Shown: positions 38,270 through 48,418 of the stretch, piece after piece
How positions within the stretch are numbered: the stretch's first letter is position 1
Layout of the letters: each line of letters starts with the position of its first letter
Assembly: GCA_029204225.1 (NCBI GenBank)
Contig: CM055106.1
Location: 2,870,146 to 2,933,849, forward strand
DNA length: 63,704 nt
From: Diphasiastrum complanatum
Lineage: Eukaryota > Streptophyta > Lycopodiopsida > Lycopodiales > Lycopodiaceae
Direction of reading: 5' to 3'
The notes under the pieces: model-generated
Told to the model about the DNA's origin: nothing
The model's input: the letters and a program-made list of their open reading frames with translations, nothing else
Database searches by the model: none
Position numbers and translations under genes: made by a program

Positions 38270-39400
38270 ATGGGAGACATAGCACAATCACCTTATCCAA
38301 TCCCTAAAGACATCTCAATAGTGAGAATCATGGAAGCCATTGAAGAAGAATTGACTGCAACATCAAATCCTTCGACGAGACATTCTGAGGCAAAGGAGCC
38401 AGAGGCTGAACCTGGTGTCCCACCTGTGTCGTTCGTGGTAAGTGACCCACCAACCACCATCTCATCAACTCCCATCACATCAACCATCACTGTCACACTA
38501 CCCATCACACTCACCCTCACCACTACATGCCCTATTGTCTCCACAACCACACTCCCACTCTCCACCACACCAGTCACAACCACCTCTACGCAATCTCCGA
38601 TGCATTTTCCAAATGTCTTTGACGCATCCTTCAACATTGAAGAATTCTCACTTTCACTATTAAATACGCCACCTCCTACCACCACACCATTTCCTACACC
38701 CACCACTATCGCTACCGCCACCACTTCCACAATACTTTCCACTTCTTCGATCACAAATGCCGACACATCTCCAATCCCTATCACCCTCGCTCAAACATCA
38801 CACCCTCAGTCTACTCCATCCGTCCATCATGAACAAAACACCACATTGTACCAAAATGTACAACAAAATCTCCCACCATCCTACGCACCTACCTCTCAAC
38901 AGTATCCTCCTATAGGGGAGTGGCAGTACCTTCCGGAAAATCCGCGATGGGCCATCAACGCTCAAAGTGATGCCATGCATTACCTCTACTCTTCAATCAA
39001 TGAGTATCAGAATTGGTGCAACTTCTCGCAATGGAAAAACGTGCAGCTGACAAACAAGGTACAAGAATGGCAGATTTATTCCACGGAATTAGAACAACAG
39101 TTCGCTCAATTAAAAAACAACGAAAGAAAACTCATGGCTGACCTCAAAGAGCTGCACCGAAATAACAAGGACGTTCACACACGCTTACAACGTAGGGATT
39201 ATCTCATCAAGACCCTGGAAATACAGCTAGAAGGTGAACGACGAAGCCATAGGAACTTACGGACTGCTATGATGGGCAATATTCAACGGATTGATTTCAA
39301 CCAGTTCCAAGCACCACGAATCTCAGAAGGCACCGTAATACCTCTCGCTTCCTATCAGAAGTTAACTCATGTACTGATGGTGAATCAGACGCAAGCATAA
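38270..39400 (+). CDS. G2 3' ORF, middle part: Thr/Pro-rich linker and coiled coil (376 codons)
   Basis: Starts MGDIAQSPYPIPKDIS. Residues ~40-190 are extremely Thr/Pro/Ser-rich (SSTPITSTITVTLPITLTLT and similar), a low-complexity, possibly disordered or glycosylation-prone stalk. Residues ~240-345 form a likely coiled coil (WKNVQLTNKVQEW, YSTELEQQFAQLKNNERKLM, RRDYLIKTLEIQLEGERRSH). No signal peptide or clear membrane segment, so an envelope-type protein is not supported. Ends at TAA 39398-39400 with the frame continuing. Function unknown; position fits the extra 3' ORFs of some plant gypsy lineages. Confidence 0.55.
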   Translation: MGDIAQSPYPIPKDISIVRIMEAIEEELTATSNPSTRHSEAKEPEAEPGVPPVSFVVSDPPTTISSTPITSTITVTLPITLTLTTTCPIVSTTTLPLSTTPVTTTSTQSPMHFPNVFDASFNIEEFSLSLLNTPPPTTTPFPTPTTIATATTSTILSTSSITNADTSPIPITLAQTSHPQSTPSVHHEQNTTLYQNVQQNLPPSYAPTSQQYPPIGEWQYLPENPRWAINAQSDAMHYLYSSINEYQNWCNFSQWKNVQLTNKVQEWQIYSTELEQQFAQLKNNERKLMADLKELHRNNKDVHTRLQRRDYLIKTLEIQLEGERRSHRNLRTAMMGNIQRIDFNQFQAPRISEGTVIPLASYQKLTHVLMVNQTQA

Positions 39401-39403
39401 CGA

Positions 39404-39949
39404 TTGCAGCAGGCCACTCTAGCAAATCAAACTGCGCTCAACACACGGATTGAGGAGCTAGATGGACAACTAAAAACATTACACCAGCAGCTACCAAAAT
39501 TACACACAAAGTATGAAGAAACACACACCAAGCACCATAGACAACAGGATGCAGAAACTGATGATCCTGGACCTTCGCGCTACATAGGACACCAACGGGA
39601 TAATCCAGGGTATCACTCAGCAATGGTGGAACCCCAAAGCACACAAGGGGGTACCACCACGAACCACGAACGAGGCATCTCAGCTGAAGAGCCTAACCCC
39701 ACTGCCACTCAACCTAACACCACCTATCAAGCCTCATCACCCTCACTCGATGACACACCCCTCTCCCCACCACATGAACAATCACCTCACCACCTCGACA
39801 CTCAACCTCATTCACCATCCACTACTTATCTACTCCGCAAATACCCAACCCTCCCCCGTGAAATTTTCACAACCATACCAAACCCTCCACCACCCACACT
39901 TAACCACAACTACAGAGGTACGACACAGAATCACGCCGAAGAATCCTAG
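39404..39949 (+). CDS. G2 3' ORF, C-terminal part (181 codons)
   Basis: Same frame as the preceding part, after one TAA. Begins as a coiled coil (NQTALNTRIEELDGQLKTLH, then QQLPKLHTKYEETHTKHHR) and becomes Pro/Thr/His/Ser-rich (SSPSLDDTPLSPPHEQSPHH). Ends at TAG 39947-39949. No recognisable domain. Confidence 0.5.
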   Translation: MQQATLANQTALNTRIEELDGQLKTLHQQLPKLHTKYEETHTKHHRQQDAETDDPGPSRYIGHQRDNPGYHSAMVEPQSTQGGTTTNHERGISAEEPNPTATQPNTTYQASSPSLDDTPLSPPHEQSPHHLDTQPHSPSTTYLLRKYPTLPREIFTTIPNPPPPTLNHNYRGTTQNHAEES

Positions 39950-42230
39950 CCGACAGATGTTAATGTCAGAGGAGTTTAATAAAGCATATCGAAATTGAGA
40001 GGACTGAGGCGGGTACACTCTTCCCGATTTCACGATATGTAAATCTCACAAGCAGAAAGTGTTAGCATTGGAGCCGCAACCTCAGTGGTGACGTGCTATG
40101 ATGTTGAAAAATGCAACATGCTTTTGAGCGCTATATCTCGGCACCAACTTACATGCGTGTAAATCCAACATATTATCCCATAAGGCGCAAAGAAGTATTC
40201 GCAGCAGAAAGGGTTCCCAATAAAATATATTGGCCAATTCTGTTACAAAACTTTAAAGAGGAGTTCTAACATAGGCTTTGTTCTTTGTTCAAAGTGGTGA
40301 ATGGAAGTTTGAGCCAATCAATAGTTTTATTTGGCTATTGTATGTTCGATTGTGAACATGTAGATTATTATAAACACTTATGTGAGTAGGAGACTTAAAA
40401 GCTAATGCATTATTGACTCCACAATGTTCTAGTTTTTTCTTCTTCTTATTGTGCTCTCGCATGCTTGAATGAAGACAATATATTTTTGTAATCTCTTTGA
40501 CTATAAATTTTATTGTTTCTAATAGTGTCTTCTTTTGTAGGATGTAGACAAAATGTTTTCCATATATTGGAATTGATTGCCTTCTCAGAGATGCATCATG
40601 AAGACTAGTTGATTGATGATTGACGACAATGATTCAAATTCGTGAATATCGAAAAGCAAATATCTTGAATATTAATGGTGATTACTATGAATACTGATTA
40701 TGATTATTGTGAATATTCTTGAATCCTTGTCAACTTTAAAATTTCAAAATGACAGACATATCTCATGATCAACATATTAAACCCATTGTAAGAAACAATC
40801 ATCAAATCACCTATTATCTATTTAAATCTCATATGCAATTTTAGTTGTACGATTTTACAATTTTTAATTACTTTTGTGGTAGTGATTGTGATAGTGTAAG
40901 TTCTTGCAACTTAAAACATTAAAAACGTCAAATGAATTGTCACGATAACATAGCTTACCAATACTTACCTCTTTAGCAAAAAAGCTAATAAATGCATTTG
41001 TTTGAACCTCAAAGAAAAGAAAGAAAATGTTACTAAATCATTTTTTTTTTAATTCAACAATTTCATCGTTATGGCAAGGCCTTTGTGGTATTATACCACA
41101 ACATTCTTGTTTATTTAATGAGACTACTAAACCCATCACAATAGCTACACATATCATGTTTGGCTACTTGGAGTGGAGTTCAACTTTTTATAATCTACAC
41201 ATATTTGGAAGTTTCTATATTTCTTCTTCATTGTGACAATTGGGTTGATCCAAGAGCTATCATCCAGGTCAAATGTGCATAGAACCGATATTAGATGTTG
41301 ATTACAAAATTTGATCAGTTATAAGTTTTAAAATGTAGCTCAAAACTAGGTCATGTACAATGTCAATATTGGAAAGCTCTCATAGAGAGGCTTTCTAATG
41401 GCTCCCAAATTGTTTCAATCTAAGCTATTTTTAAAAAGTTATAATGTTTTTGATGAACCACGAACGATATTATAAACAAAACCGTGTGTGCTGCCCCCAA
41501 CACCAAATTACAATTCTCTTTAAAAAATAAAAGTTTTCAGTTTGGAGGAGCTACAATACGCGCTTGAATGTGACATACAAACGACATTAGCCTTTCAAGA
41601 CTAATTAGTAGTCCTAACCACTACATGATAATCCTATTTATTGGCGTTAATCAAGAGATAACATCACCTTGCTTGCTTGAAGATTATTTAATTTTGAATA
41701 GAGCGTGACGATTTGGGTGGCTTTTTGAACTATTTGTGGGGGTCTCCTACTTCTTTGCTATCATTGGTATTGTCTAGTTTTCAAGGTGTTCATTGTTCTA
41801 TTTATCTCTTCAATGCCGACAATCTTTCTAAGGTTAGACAAGGACACGACAAAAGCCTTGATTAATCTAAGCTCTATGTTTTCACGAGGAAAGAACTTCC
41901 AAAAACATGCTCACCCATGAATCGTTTTTAAATATGTATTGTAGGCCACATGTCTAATCACATAAAAGATAACTATCATTTTTGGAACCCTCCATGCATG
42001 CATTGATTAGTTGAGAGAAAGAGAGAGAGAGAGAGAGGGGGGCGGGGGGGATTTTAGAAGCTCTCATATGGAAGGGTCATGGTGATATTAAAAATCAAAC
42101 CCTAGATGGTGCCACATTAGGTGGTGTTAATGGGAGGAGAATGAGGAAGTGTATACGTTGATTCGTGAATGCTGGACATTTTGGTCTTGTTGAATTGACG
42201 AAGAGACTCACCAACTAGTCAAGTTGAGGG
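39950..42230. other. AT-rich intergenic region upstream of the EG45-like gene
   Basis: No coding frame above ~70 codons and no recognisable domain. GAGTTTAATAAAGC near 39971 could be a poly(A) signal for G2. Otherwise AT-rich with A and T runs. A purine microsatellite lies at 42013-42050. Confidence 0.55.
42013..42050 (+). repeat. (GA)n microsatellite passing into a G-run
   Basis: GAGAGAAAGAGAGAGAGAGA then GGGGGGCGGGGGGG, about 0.43 kb upstream of the EG45-like start codon. Purine-only tract on one strand. GA repeats in plant 5' regions can bind GAGA-binding (BBR/BPC) proteins; that is family knowledge, not shown here. Confidence 0.85.
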
Positions 42231-42281
42231 AGTGTGACACACGGCAGAAACTCATTCTTCAACACTATTGCGAGATGAGAG

Positions 42282-42422
42282 ACGTCTATGAGCACACGTC
42301 TATGAGCACAACAGTTCCACTCTTTCTTATCTGCTGCGCTAGTATTTATACGCAGGTCTATTGCCATCTAATTTCCATCCTGCATCTCACACTTTGCTAT
42401 TTCTAGCCTGCCTAATATATAT
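42282..42422 (+). promoter_or_regulatory. Proximal promoter of the EG45-like gene
   Basis: A perfect 14-bp direct repeat, ACGTCTATGAGCAC at 42282-42295 and 42296-42309, each holding an ACGT core of the kind bound by bZIP factors. Two TATA-like elements follow: TATTTATA at 42343-42350 and TAATATATAT at 42413-42422. The second is ~63 bases before the ATG; the first (~135 bases before it) allows a more usual 5' UTR of about 100 bases. Assignment is inference. Confidence 0.5.
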
Positions 42423-42484
42423 CCTCTCAGTTAAATCGTGCTCTAGCCAACGTAAGATCCTCGCTTTTCAATACTTCAATACCC

Positions 42485-43274
42485 ATGGCAAAAACAACCT
42501 TTTCGACGTTCCTTTTGCTAGCTGCGCTGCTATGCGCTGTCTTCAGTGAGTTGGCTCTTGGGGATACTTCTGGAACGGCCACCTTTTATACTGCTCCATA
42601 TGTCCGTGAGTCCTGTTCTTTTTCTTATTATTCGACCTGGGCGCAATACTGAAACCACAACATTTTCCTGCCAAGCACATCCGACCAGAAAATTGGAAAG
42701 AGAAACGAAGTATTATCGTAGTAATACTTCTTGGATGTTATCGGGAAAATAGCATAACCGCTTCAGAAAATTACGTAACCGAAATAGGTAGTTATTCTTT
42801 ATATCACTGACTGATTATTTGCTTGTGCTTTTTGTTCTTCATGTGGAATATGGAAACAGCCAGCGCTTGTGGAATTACAGATCCAAACCAGCTGCCTCCA
42901 GGGGGCCTATTTGCTGCCGCCAGCGACCCCATTTGGAATGGTGGAGGTGCTTGCGGCAGCAAATACCAGATCACCTGTACTGGACCAACAAATCAAGGAG
43001 TTCCGCAACCATGCAGGTCTGGAACGATCACGGTTCAGATCGTTGACTATTGTCCCTCGGGTTGCCAGGGGACTTTCGATTTGTCTGCAGAGGCATTTGC
43101 TGATATCGCTGATCCCAATGCAGGCAAAATATTCATCAATTACAATAGGTATTAGCGTCTGTTCTATGAATAAGTTTATTTATGTGGGTTGGAAAGAAAG
43201 AGGGGGAGAGAGACAGTGAGTTCCCGGATTATGCCTTTGATATTGTGTACTGTTTGATGATGTGCAGGGTGTGA
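42485..43274 (+). CDS. EG45-like domain-containing protein (plant natriuretic peptide / expansin-like), 3 exons, 138 aa
   Basis: Exons 42485-42605, 42860-43148 and 43268-43274. Introns have GT...AG ends (CGTGAGT / AACAG; GTATTAG / TGTGCAG). The start ATG lies in CCCATGGC. Residues 1-~26 are a signal peptide (FLLLAALLCAVF core, LALG end), so the product is secreted to the cell wall space. The mature part is one double-psi beta-barrel domain: GTATFYTAPYVPSAC, LFAAASDPIWNGGGACG, YQITC, GTITVQIVDYCPSGCQGTFD, LSAEAF. Six Cys in the mature part (44, 72, 80, 92, 105, 109) fit the disulfides of this family. Length is typical. It lacks the second domain and the catalytic-site pattern of true expansins. 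The third exon codes only one base, Val and stop; reading through intron 2 would instead end Arg-Tyr-stop. Family members are linked to stress, ion and water balance; the specific role here is unknown. Confidence 0.88.
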
Positions 43275-43318
43275 GTAACTACGAGATCTCAGAGCTGGAC
43301 GTCACGTGATATATGGAA

Positions 43319-43324
43319 AATAAA
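43319..43324 (+). terminator. Putative poly(A) signal AATAAA of the EG45-like gene
   Basis: AATAAA 45 bases after the exon 3 stop codon. Confidence 0.5.
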
Positions 43325-44078
43325 TCCTACAATGAATGCTCTACAGTGGATATATATATCTTCTAAGTTATACGTTTTATGATTAAAGAATATATTTCAA
43401 AAATGATATTATAGAGTTGAAGGCTTTAAGGTCCATATATACTCCGGACATGGAAGAAGCCTAAATAAATCAAATAACAGAATTGCATGACTATCAATGC
43501 ATAATCATCCCCACATCCATCATCAAGATGCTGATGTCTTCTCTCAATAACATCTACGTTTCTCAAATGATTGTACACCCCACTCCGCAGACTTGCCCGT
43601 TTCTGTGTCGATTTTTATGCTATCCACTAAGGTTAACTTATTGGAGAACGATTTATGCTAATTTTAGTGACCTTTGCAGCTCATAAAATGGTTGTAAAAT
43701 TATGACCAGGCTGGTATGCCCAGCCACAATTAAATGGATGTTGCATTGCGTGTAAAGGTCCTTTGAATAGACTTTTCCAAAAGGTTGCATTGTAAAGGTC
43801 CTTTGAATAGACTTTTCCAAAAGTAAAGAATTGTCTTGGAATATTATAACATGATGACTAAAAATATTCTATAGTTCATAAATTTTGACTTTTACGAGGT
43901 GTAATGTGCTATAACAAATTTTTTATGGACATAATTTAATACACTTCAAACATATGAAGTAAAATGCCAACACATTCATCTACTTTTTTTTTCTCTCTCT
44001 CTCGAAAATCTAACCGTAGATTATGAAATATATACAAAGTACAAGTTGTAATTAAACTCATAGAAACTAAAAATTTGC
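43325..44078. other. Downstream flank of the EG45-like gene; tandem duplication at 43741-43823
   Basis: Right-hand equivalent of 322-1079. No coding content. The ~42-bp tandem duplication (TTGCATTG...CCAAAAG) is at 43741-43823. Confidence 0.6.
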
Positions 44079-44559
44079 AGCCTCTTTAAAAAGAAGCAGG
44101 GGAGAGATACTAAAGTCACCACTCCTAAATTCCCTGTTATTCCTATCTAGCCACATGTTCCAAAGAGTGACTACTCTAATGTGCTGCCAAAAAGCATTAA
44201 TCTCTAAATCCTCAAAAGTGGTATCATACATCAGTAAATTTGTGTGGCTGAATCTCTTGAATCTGACATGGAAGTGCGTAATAAAGAGTTCAGATACTGA
44301 TTTCCAAAGAGGAGCATAACACTGAAAAACAAATGGATCACATCCTCATCAAATAGTGTAGACATGCGATACATCACCTCGATAACAAGCATGCACATGA
44401 AGAGAATGCTAGATGATCCTAAGAGAGAAAATTCTAAGCTTGTCGTTCTTGATCTTGTTAGTTATGGGAAATCCGTTCTTCCACATGATAGGGGAATCAG
44501 AAAGGGTCCACTTGGAATTGAACCAAGAGAAGGAGAAGTTTGCCTCTTTGGTAGCAAAT
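44079..44559 (-). pseudogene. LINE ORF2 3' end, zf-RVT remnant (right copy)
   Basis: Same sequence as 1080-1560: minus-strand YRGD...CDPFVFQCYAPLW and FWQHIRVVTLWNMWLDRNNR. No differences noticed. Confidence 0.62.
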
Positions 44560-45623
44560 CATCTACTTTTCTAGCACACAAAAGCTTACCCTTAAATACA
44601 TATAATATGCATTCACATATTTGAAAGTGCCAAACTTGTCACCTAAAGGTGTAAAGAGACACAAATACATGAAACTCTATTAATCATCATGACTATGGAA
44701 TGCACTCACAATTTTTGTTGGAGGACATTTATAGCAATATACCTTAGAGTGGTCACTTGAGGCAATATGGTTGTCCTTGAGGTCTTCATTAGTTCCATAA
44801 TCAATTTCAATGCTTGAATACATTTAAGTTGGAACTTATCGATAGCCCCTTGTCCTCTTGTATAAGCTCTTTTGGGGTTGAAGTGATGTCTAGTGGGCAC
44901 ACATGTGCATGTTGCCGCATTATGCCAACGTTGTCAATACTTCTTACAAAAAGGCTTTTATATCTAAATCATCATACTAGGCATGCTTAAAATGTCATAG
45001 TGACTAATCTTTGCATAGCATTGATGGTATTAAAAATTTTAGAGTATTGAGATGCTACATCTTCTAAGCTACCATTTTTTCCCTTAACTATGATTTGCCA
45101 GATTTTTTCTTGCAACCTTATTGATTGTATTTTGTACAAGTATTTATATCATAATATCTACTTGATTTTTTTGTGGATTTATATTAGTTCCAATACATAA
45201 TATGGAGATTAATGTCCCTATTAAAATATTCTTAGGACCAATATTGACATGCAGATAAACTTAATTGATGTTGAAGAACAATCACGATAACCATAGTGAA
45301 TAAAAAATAGTAGATACATTGATGATTGAAATAAGAAAACTACTTTAATAAAATTATAGTTTGTGGAGCATGTGATTTTTTTTGAATTGTTAATAGAGAG
45401 ACACAAATTACTCGATGATCAAAATAATCAAAAAGTGATCAAATAGATCACTTTCCCTAGGCAAGTGGTGACCAAATTTGTTCATCGTCACAAGTGCACG
45501 TGCATGATACAAAAACTTTGTGCCCAAACAAACCTGTGAATGCATATTCTATATGCAAGCATAAAAAAATTGATAAAAAATGGCCTTTGGTAAATGACAT
45601 CATAATGACTTGAGTTCACATTT
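44560..45623. other. AT-rich intergenic stretch (right copy); nothing recognised
   Basis: Equivalent of 1561-2624, no coding domain or terminal repeat seen. Confidence 0.55.
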
Positions 45624-45961
45624 GTGAAAGCAATTAAAAAGAAGGTCATTGGTGACATTCATCTTGATGATGTGGAGTGCCCTTTTGGCCCTTTTGTCAT
45701 ATACCTTGCTTGGTATTGAGGCACCAAAGTCTCTCTTCTACACTTGCAACAATTTACATTAGCTCATTGTGACTCAAGCAAGGATTCTATCCTCACTTTC
45801 CAAGTTAATAATTCATTTGGTAGAGTTGAGCATATCATTACTTTCCAACATGATCCCACTACTGGTAGCCATCATGCAAAATGATTACTCCTCCTCTTTG
45901 AACTTGTTCTAATGCACAAATCCCCTCAACAAATGAAGGGATAATGAAATCGAAAAGATTT
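45624..45961 (-). pseudogene. Old copia gag N-terminal remnant (right copy)
   Basis: Same as 2625-2962; stop-ridden relative of the gag at 52491-52967. The associated degenerate PBS is at 46556-46567 (ACTTTGATACCA). Confidence 0.6.
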
Positions 45962-47498
45962 CGAGCCTTGCAATACTATCTCTCTTGAAACTAGTCAAAT
46001 TACATGTAAAATCTTCATGAATCTTGATCAACACATGACCAAACACAATAGATTGAACTTAAGATCTGAAAATTGATGACACACACCCTTGAATAGGTTA
46101 GAAGCTTTCTAGCAAGAGATGCAATCAAAATTTTGAAGAGGTTATTACATTCAATCCTATTGAACCAACAAAAACTATATGCACAATAATTGGCAATCTT
46201 AGTGCTCATTCATATAGAGAAATTTTTTTCTTGAAAGGGGAGCAAAGCTCATCAAAAATGAAAATCGTTCATCCACATGGGGAGCATAGATCGCTCACTA
46301 GTGAAGATTGTCAATTTAGAACTAGAAATACAATGTAGCTTAAATGTATACATATCTTTAACACATAAAGAGCTTGTATTGATGAAGCACATCAAAAGAG
46401 TTGATCTTTGTACTTGGAATGGCTTTTGATCACATAGATTTAACCACAACACAAAGTTAGAAGAGATTTGACCAAAACAAATGTGGACAAATGCAAAAAA
46501 AATCATGCTAATTGAAGGTAGACCTACAATTACCACTATTTTTGGATGCCAACAAACTTTGATACCATGTGAAATTTTAAGATTGAATGATGATCCTAAA
46601 CTTGGATCTAGACCAATAGTATTTGCACAAAAAATCACTTGTAAAATTGTTAAAACAATCTTGATCAAAATCACTCTACTAGAATGAAATAGAATCAAAA
46701 GCTATTCAACACATGTTTAAATCTGATTCTATTCTTTCTAAATAGGTTGTAAACAAGAATGCATTTAATTCCTTACTGAAATAGGGGGTCTATCGGTCTT
46801 CGAGCCAAATTGTCCGAGCGGCGAGCTGTATTCCGAATAGTGGTCATTAGATGCCCACATTTTTTTTGTCGAGGACCATCTTGTAGAGGCAAGTCCAAAC
46901 CACCCATTCTCCACTTATTACTACCTTTATGATGGTTCATAGTGAGTCCACCCTTAAAACCAAGCTACCAAAGGTGGCAATTTGGAGATGAGCCTCCTTC
47001 AAAACATTTTCCATATATGAATAGCACGATTTTGGGTCAGTATGTCGTCACCCGAATCTAAAAAAGTCAGACCTCTTTGTCTCTTAGCATACTCGGGAAT
47101 TGTTCTGTGAATATAATTGGGACCATTTTTTGCATTTTACTAGTGTTCATATTGTGGAGTGGGCATAGAATGACCCAATAGCATTGCAATAAGTTATAAT
47201 GTCCCAATATTCACACTTGTCCATTTAGTTAATTGTGGAAAGGTTTGGATAAGAATGCCTTTGGTACGCGTTCTCCTCAAACACCATGTCGTTTCGTGAA
47301 GCGTTGAACTCCCTACGCCTCTCTTGGAAGCACGGGAATAATAGTATGGCAAACGTAGACATGGACACTTCGAAGCATGGTTTCACTCTTTTCGCCCATT
47401 GGGTTTAGGGTTGTTGCACCAATATTCATTATCCGGTCCAACTAAACCACATTTTTGAAATCTAGCTCGTTTTGCAACCCTATGTTTTCGTCAACCTG

Positions 47499-48189
47499 AT
47501 CCACCTCTCTCGAAAGATTTGAGATCCCCGGATGGTTTGACATCGAATGTTTCCGAAGCCCTATCGCATTACTCCCGCTGTGTGGGCAACTCAATGTCCC
47601 AAACATTGCGAAATCCACAAACTGTTGTCATGCCTACATATTTTTTCACTGATCTGCGAAGCGTCCTTGATCGGGTTTGTTATTTATCCAGAAATTCTGA
47701 AGTATGTGAATAAATTTTTGACACATCATCTTGCTCTTTTTTCCAACTGATTTTCGAGCCACCCAAAGCTAGCAATGCTCCAAAGTAATCATGAAAACCT
47801 CGAACCTTTGACAACCTGGCAGTTTATTGTTCTCTGCACAAAATTTGGTCCTCGATCAGTTGTTTTTGCTAGATTGTCTCCGATCTATTTTGTTATTTTT
47901 CCAAAAAATCCGAAATGTGTGAAGATATCTTTGACACATCGTCCTGCTTGTTTTCCAGTTTGATTCGTATTTTCAACTGATTTTGGAGCCATCCGAACCT
48001 AGCGATTTTCCAAAATAATTGCAAAAACTATGAGACTTTGAAAAACTGGTAGTTCATCGGTCTCTACACAAACTTTTGGTCCCCGATCAGTTGTTTTTAC
48101 TAGATTGGTCAACAATCTATTTTCTTGTTTATCCAAAAAATCTGAAATGTGCAAAGATTTTTTGACACATCATCTTGCTCATTTTCCAG
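47499..48189. repeat. Tandem satellite-like repeat, ~213-231-bp unit (right copy)
   Basis: Same three diverged units as 4500-5190, marked by GACACATC..CTTGCTC at 47720, 47933 and 48164. Confidence 0.75.
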
Positions 48190-48193
48190 TTCG

Positions 48194-48418
48194 ATTCGGT
48201 AAGCCTTGCTCACCATGACTATAAGCAACAAATATACCTTTCTTTGAAGATGGATCCTCCTTTTTTCTATCATCAAGAGTAATGTTGATATAGCAAATGC
48301 ATCCAAAAGTTTTGAAAAACTTGGCACTCCCCCTCCTACCAAATAACATCTCAAAAGGTGTTTTACCATCCAAAGCAGCACTTGGCCACCTATTACATAA
48401 AATGCGTTCTGCGACCAC
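48194..48418 (-). pseudogene. Copia integrase C-terminal fragment (right copy)
   Basis: NRWPSAALDGKTPFEML, FKTFGCICYINI and KKGIFVAYS on the minus strand; identical to 5195-5419. Confidence 0.8.

Noticed and set aside
38293-38784. 163-codon Val/Gly-rich minus-strand frame
   Set aside because: Antisense of the Thr/Pro low-complexity stretch of the G2 3' ORF; no independent signal.
38270-39949. Envelope glycoprotein of an endogenous virus
   Set aside because: Position after integrase would fit, but there is no signal peptide, fusion-type hydrophobic segment or membrane anchor visible; kept as ORF of unknown function.
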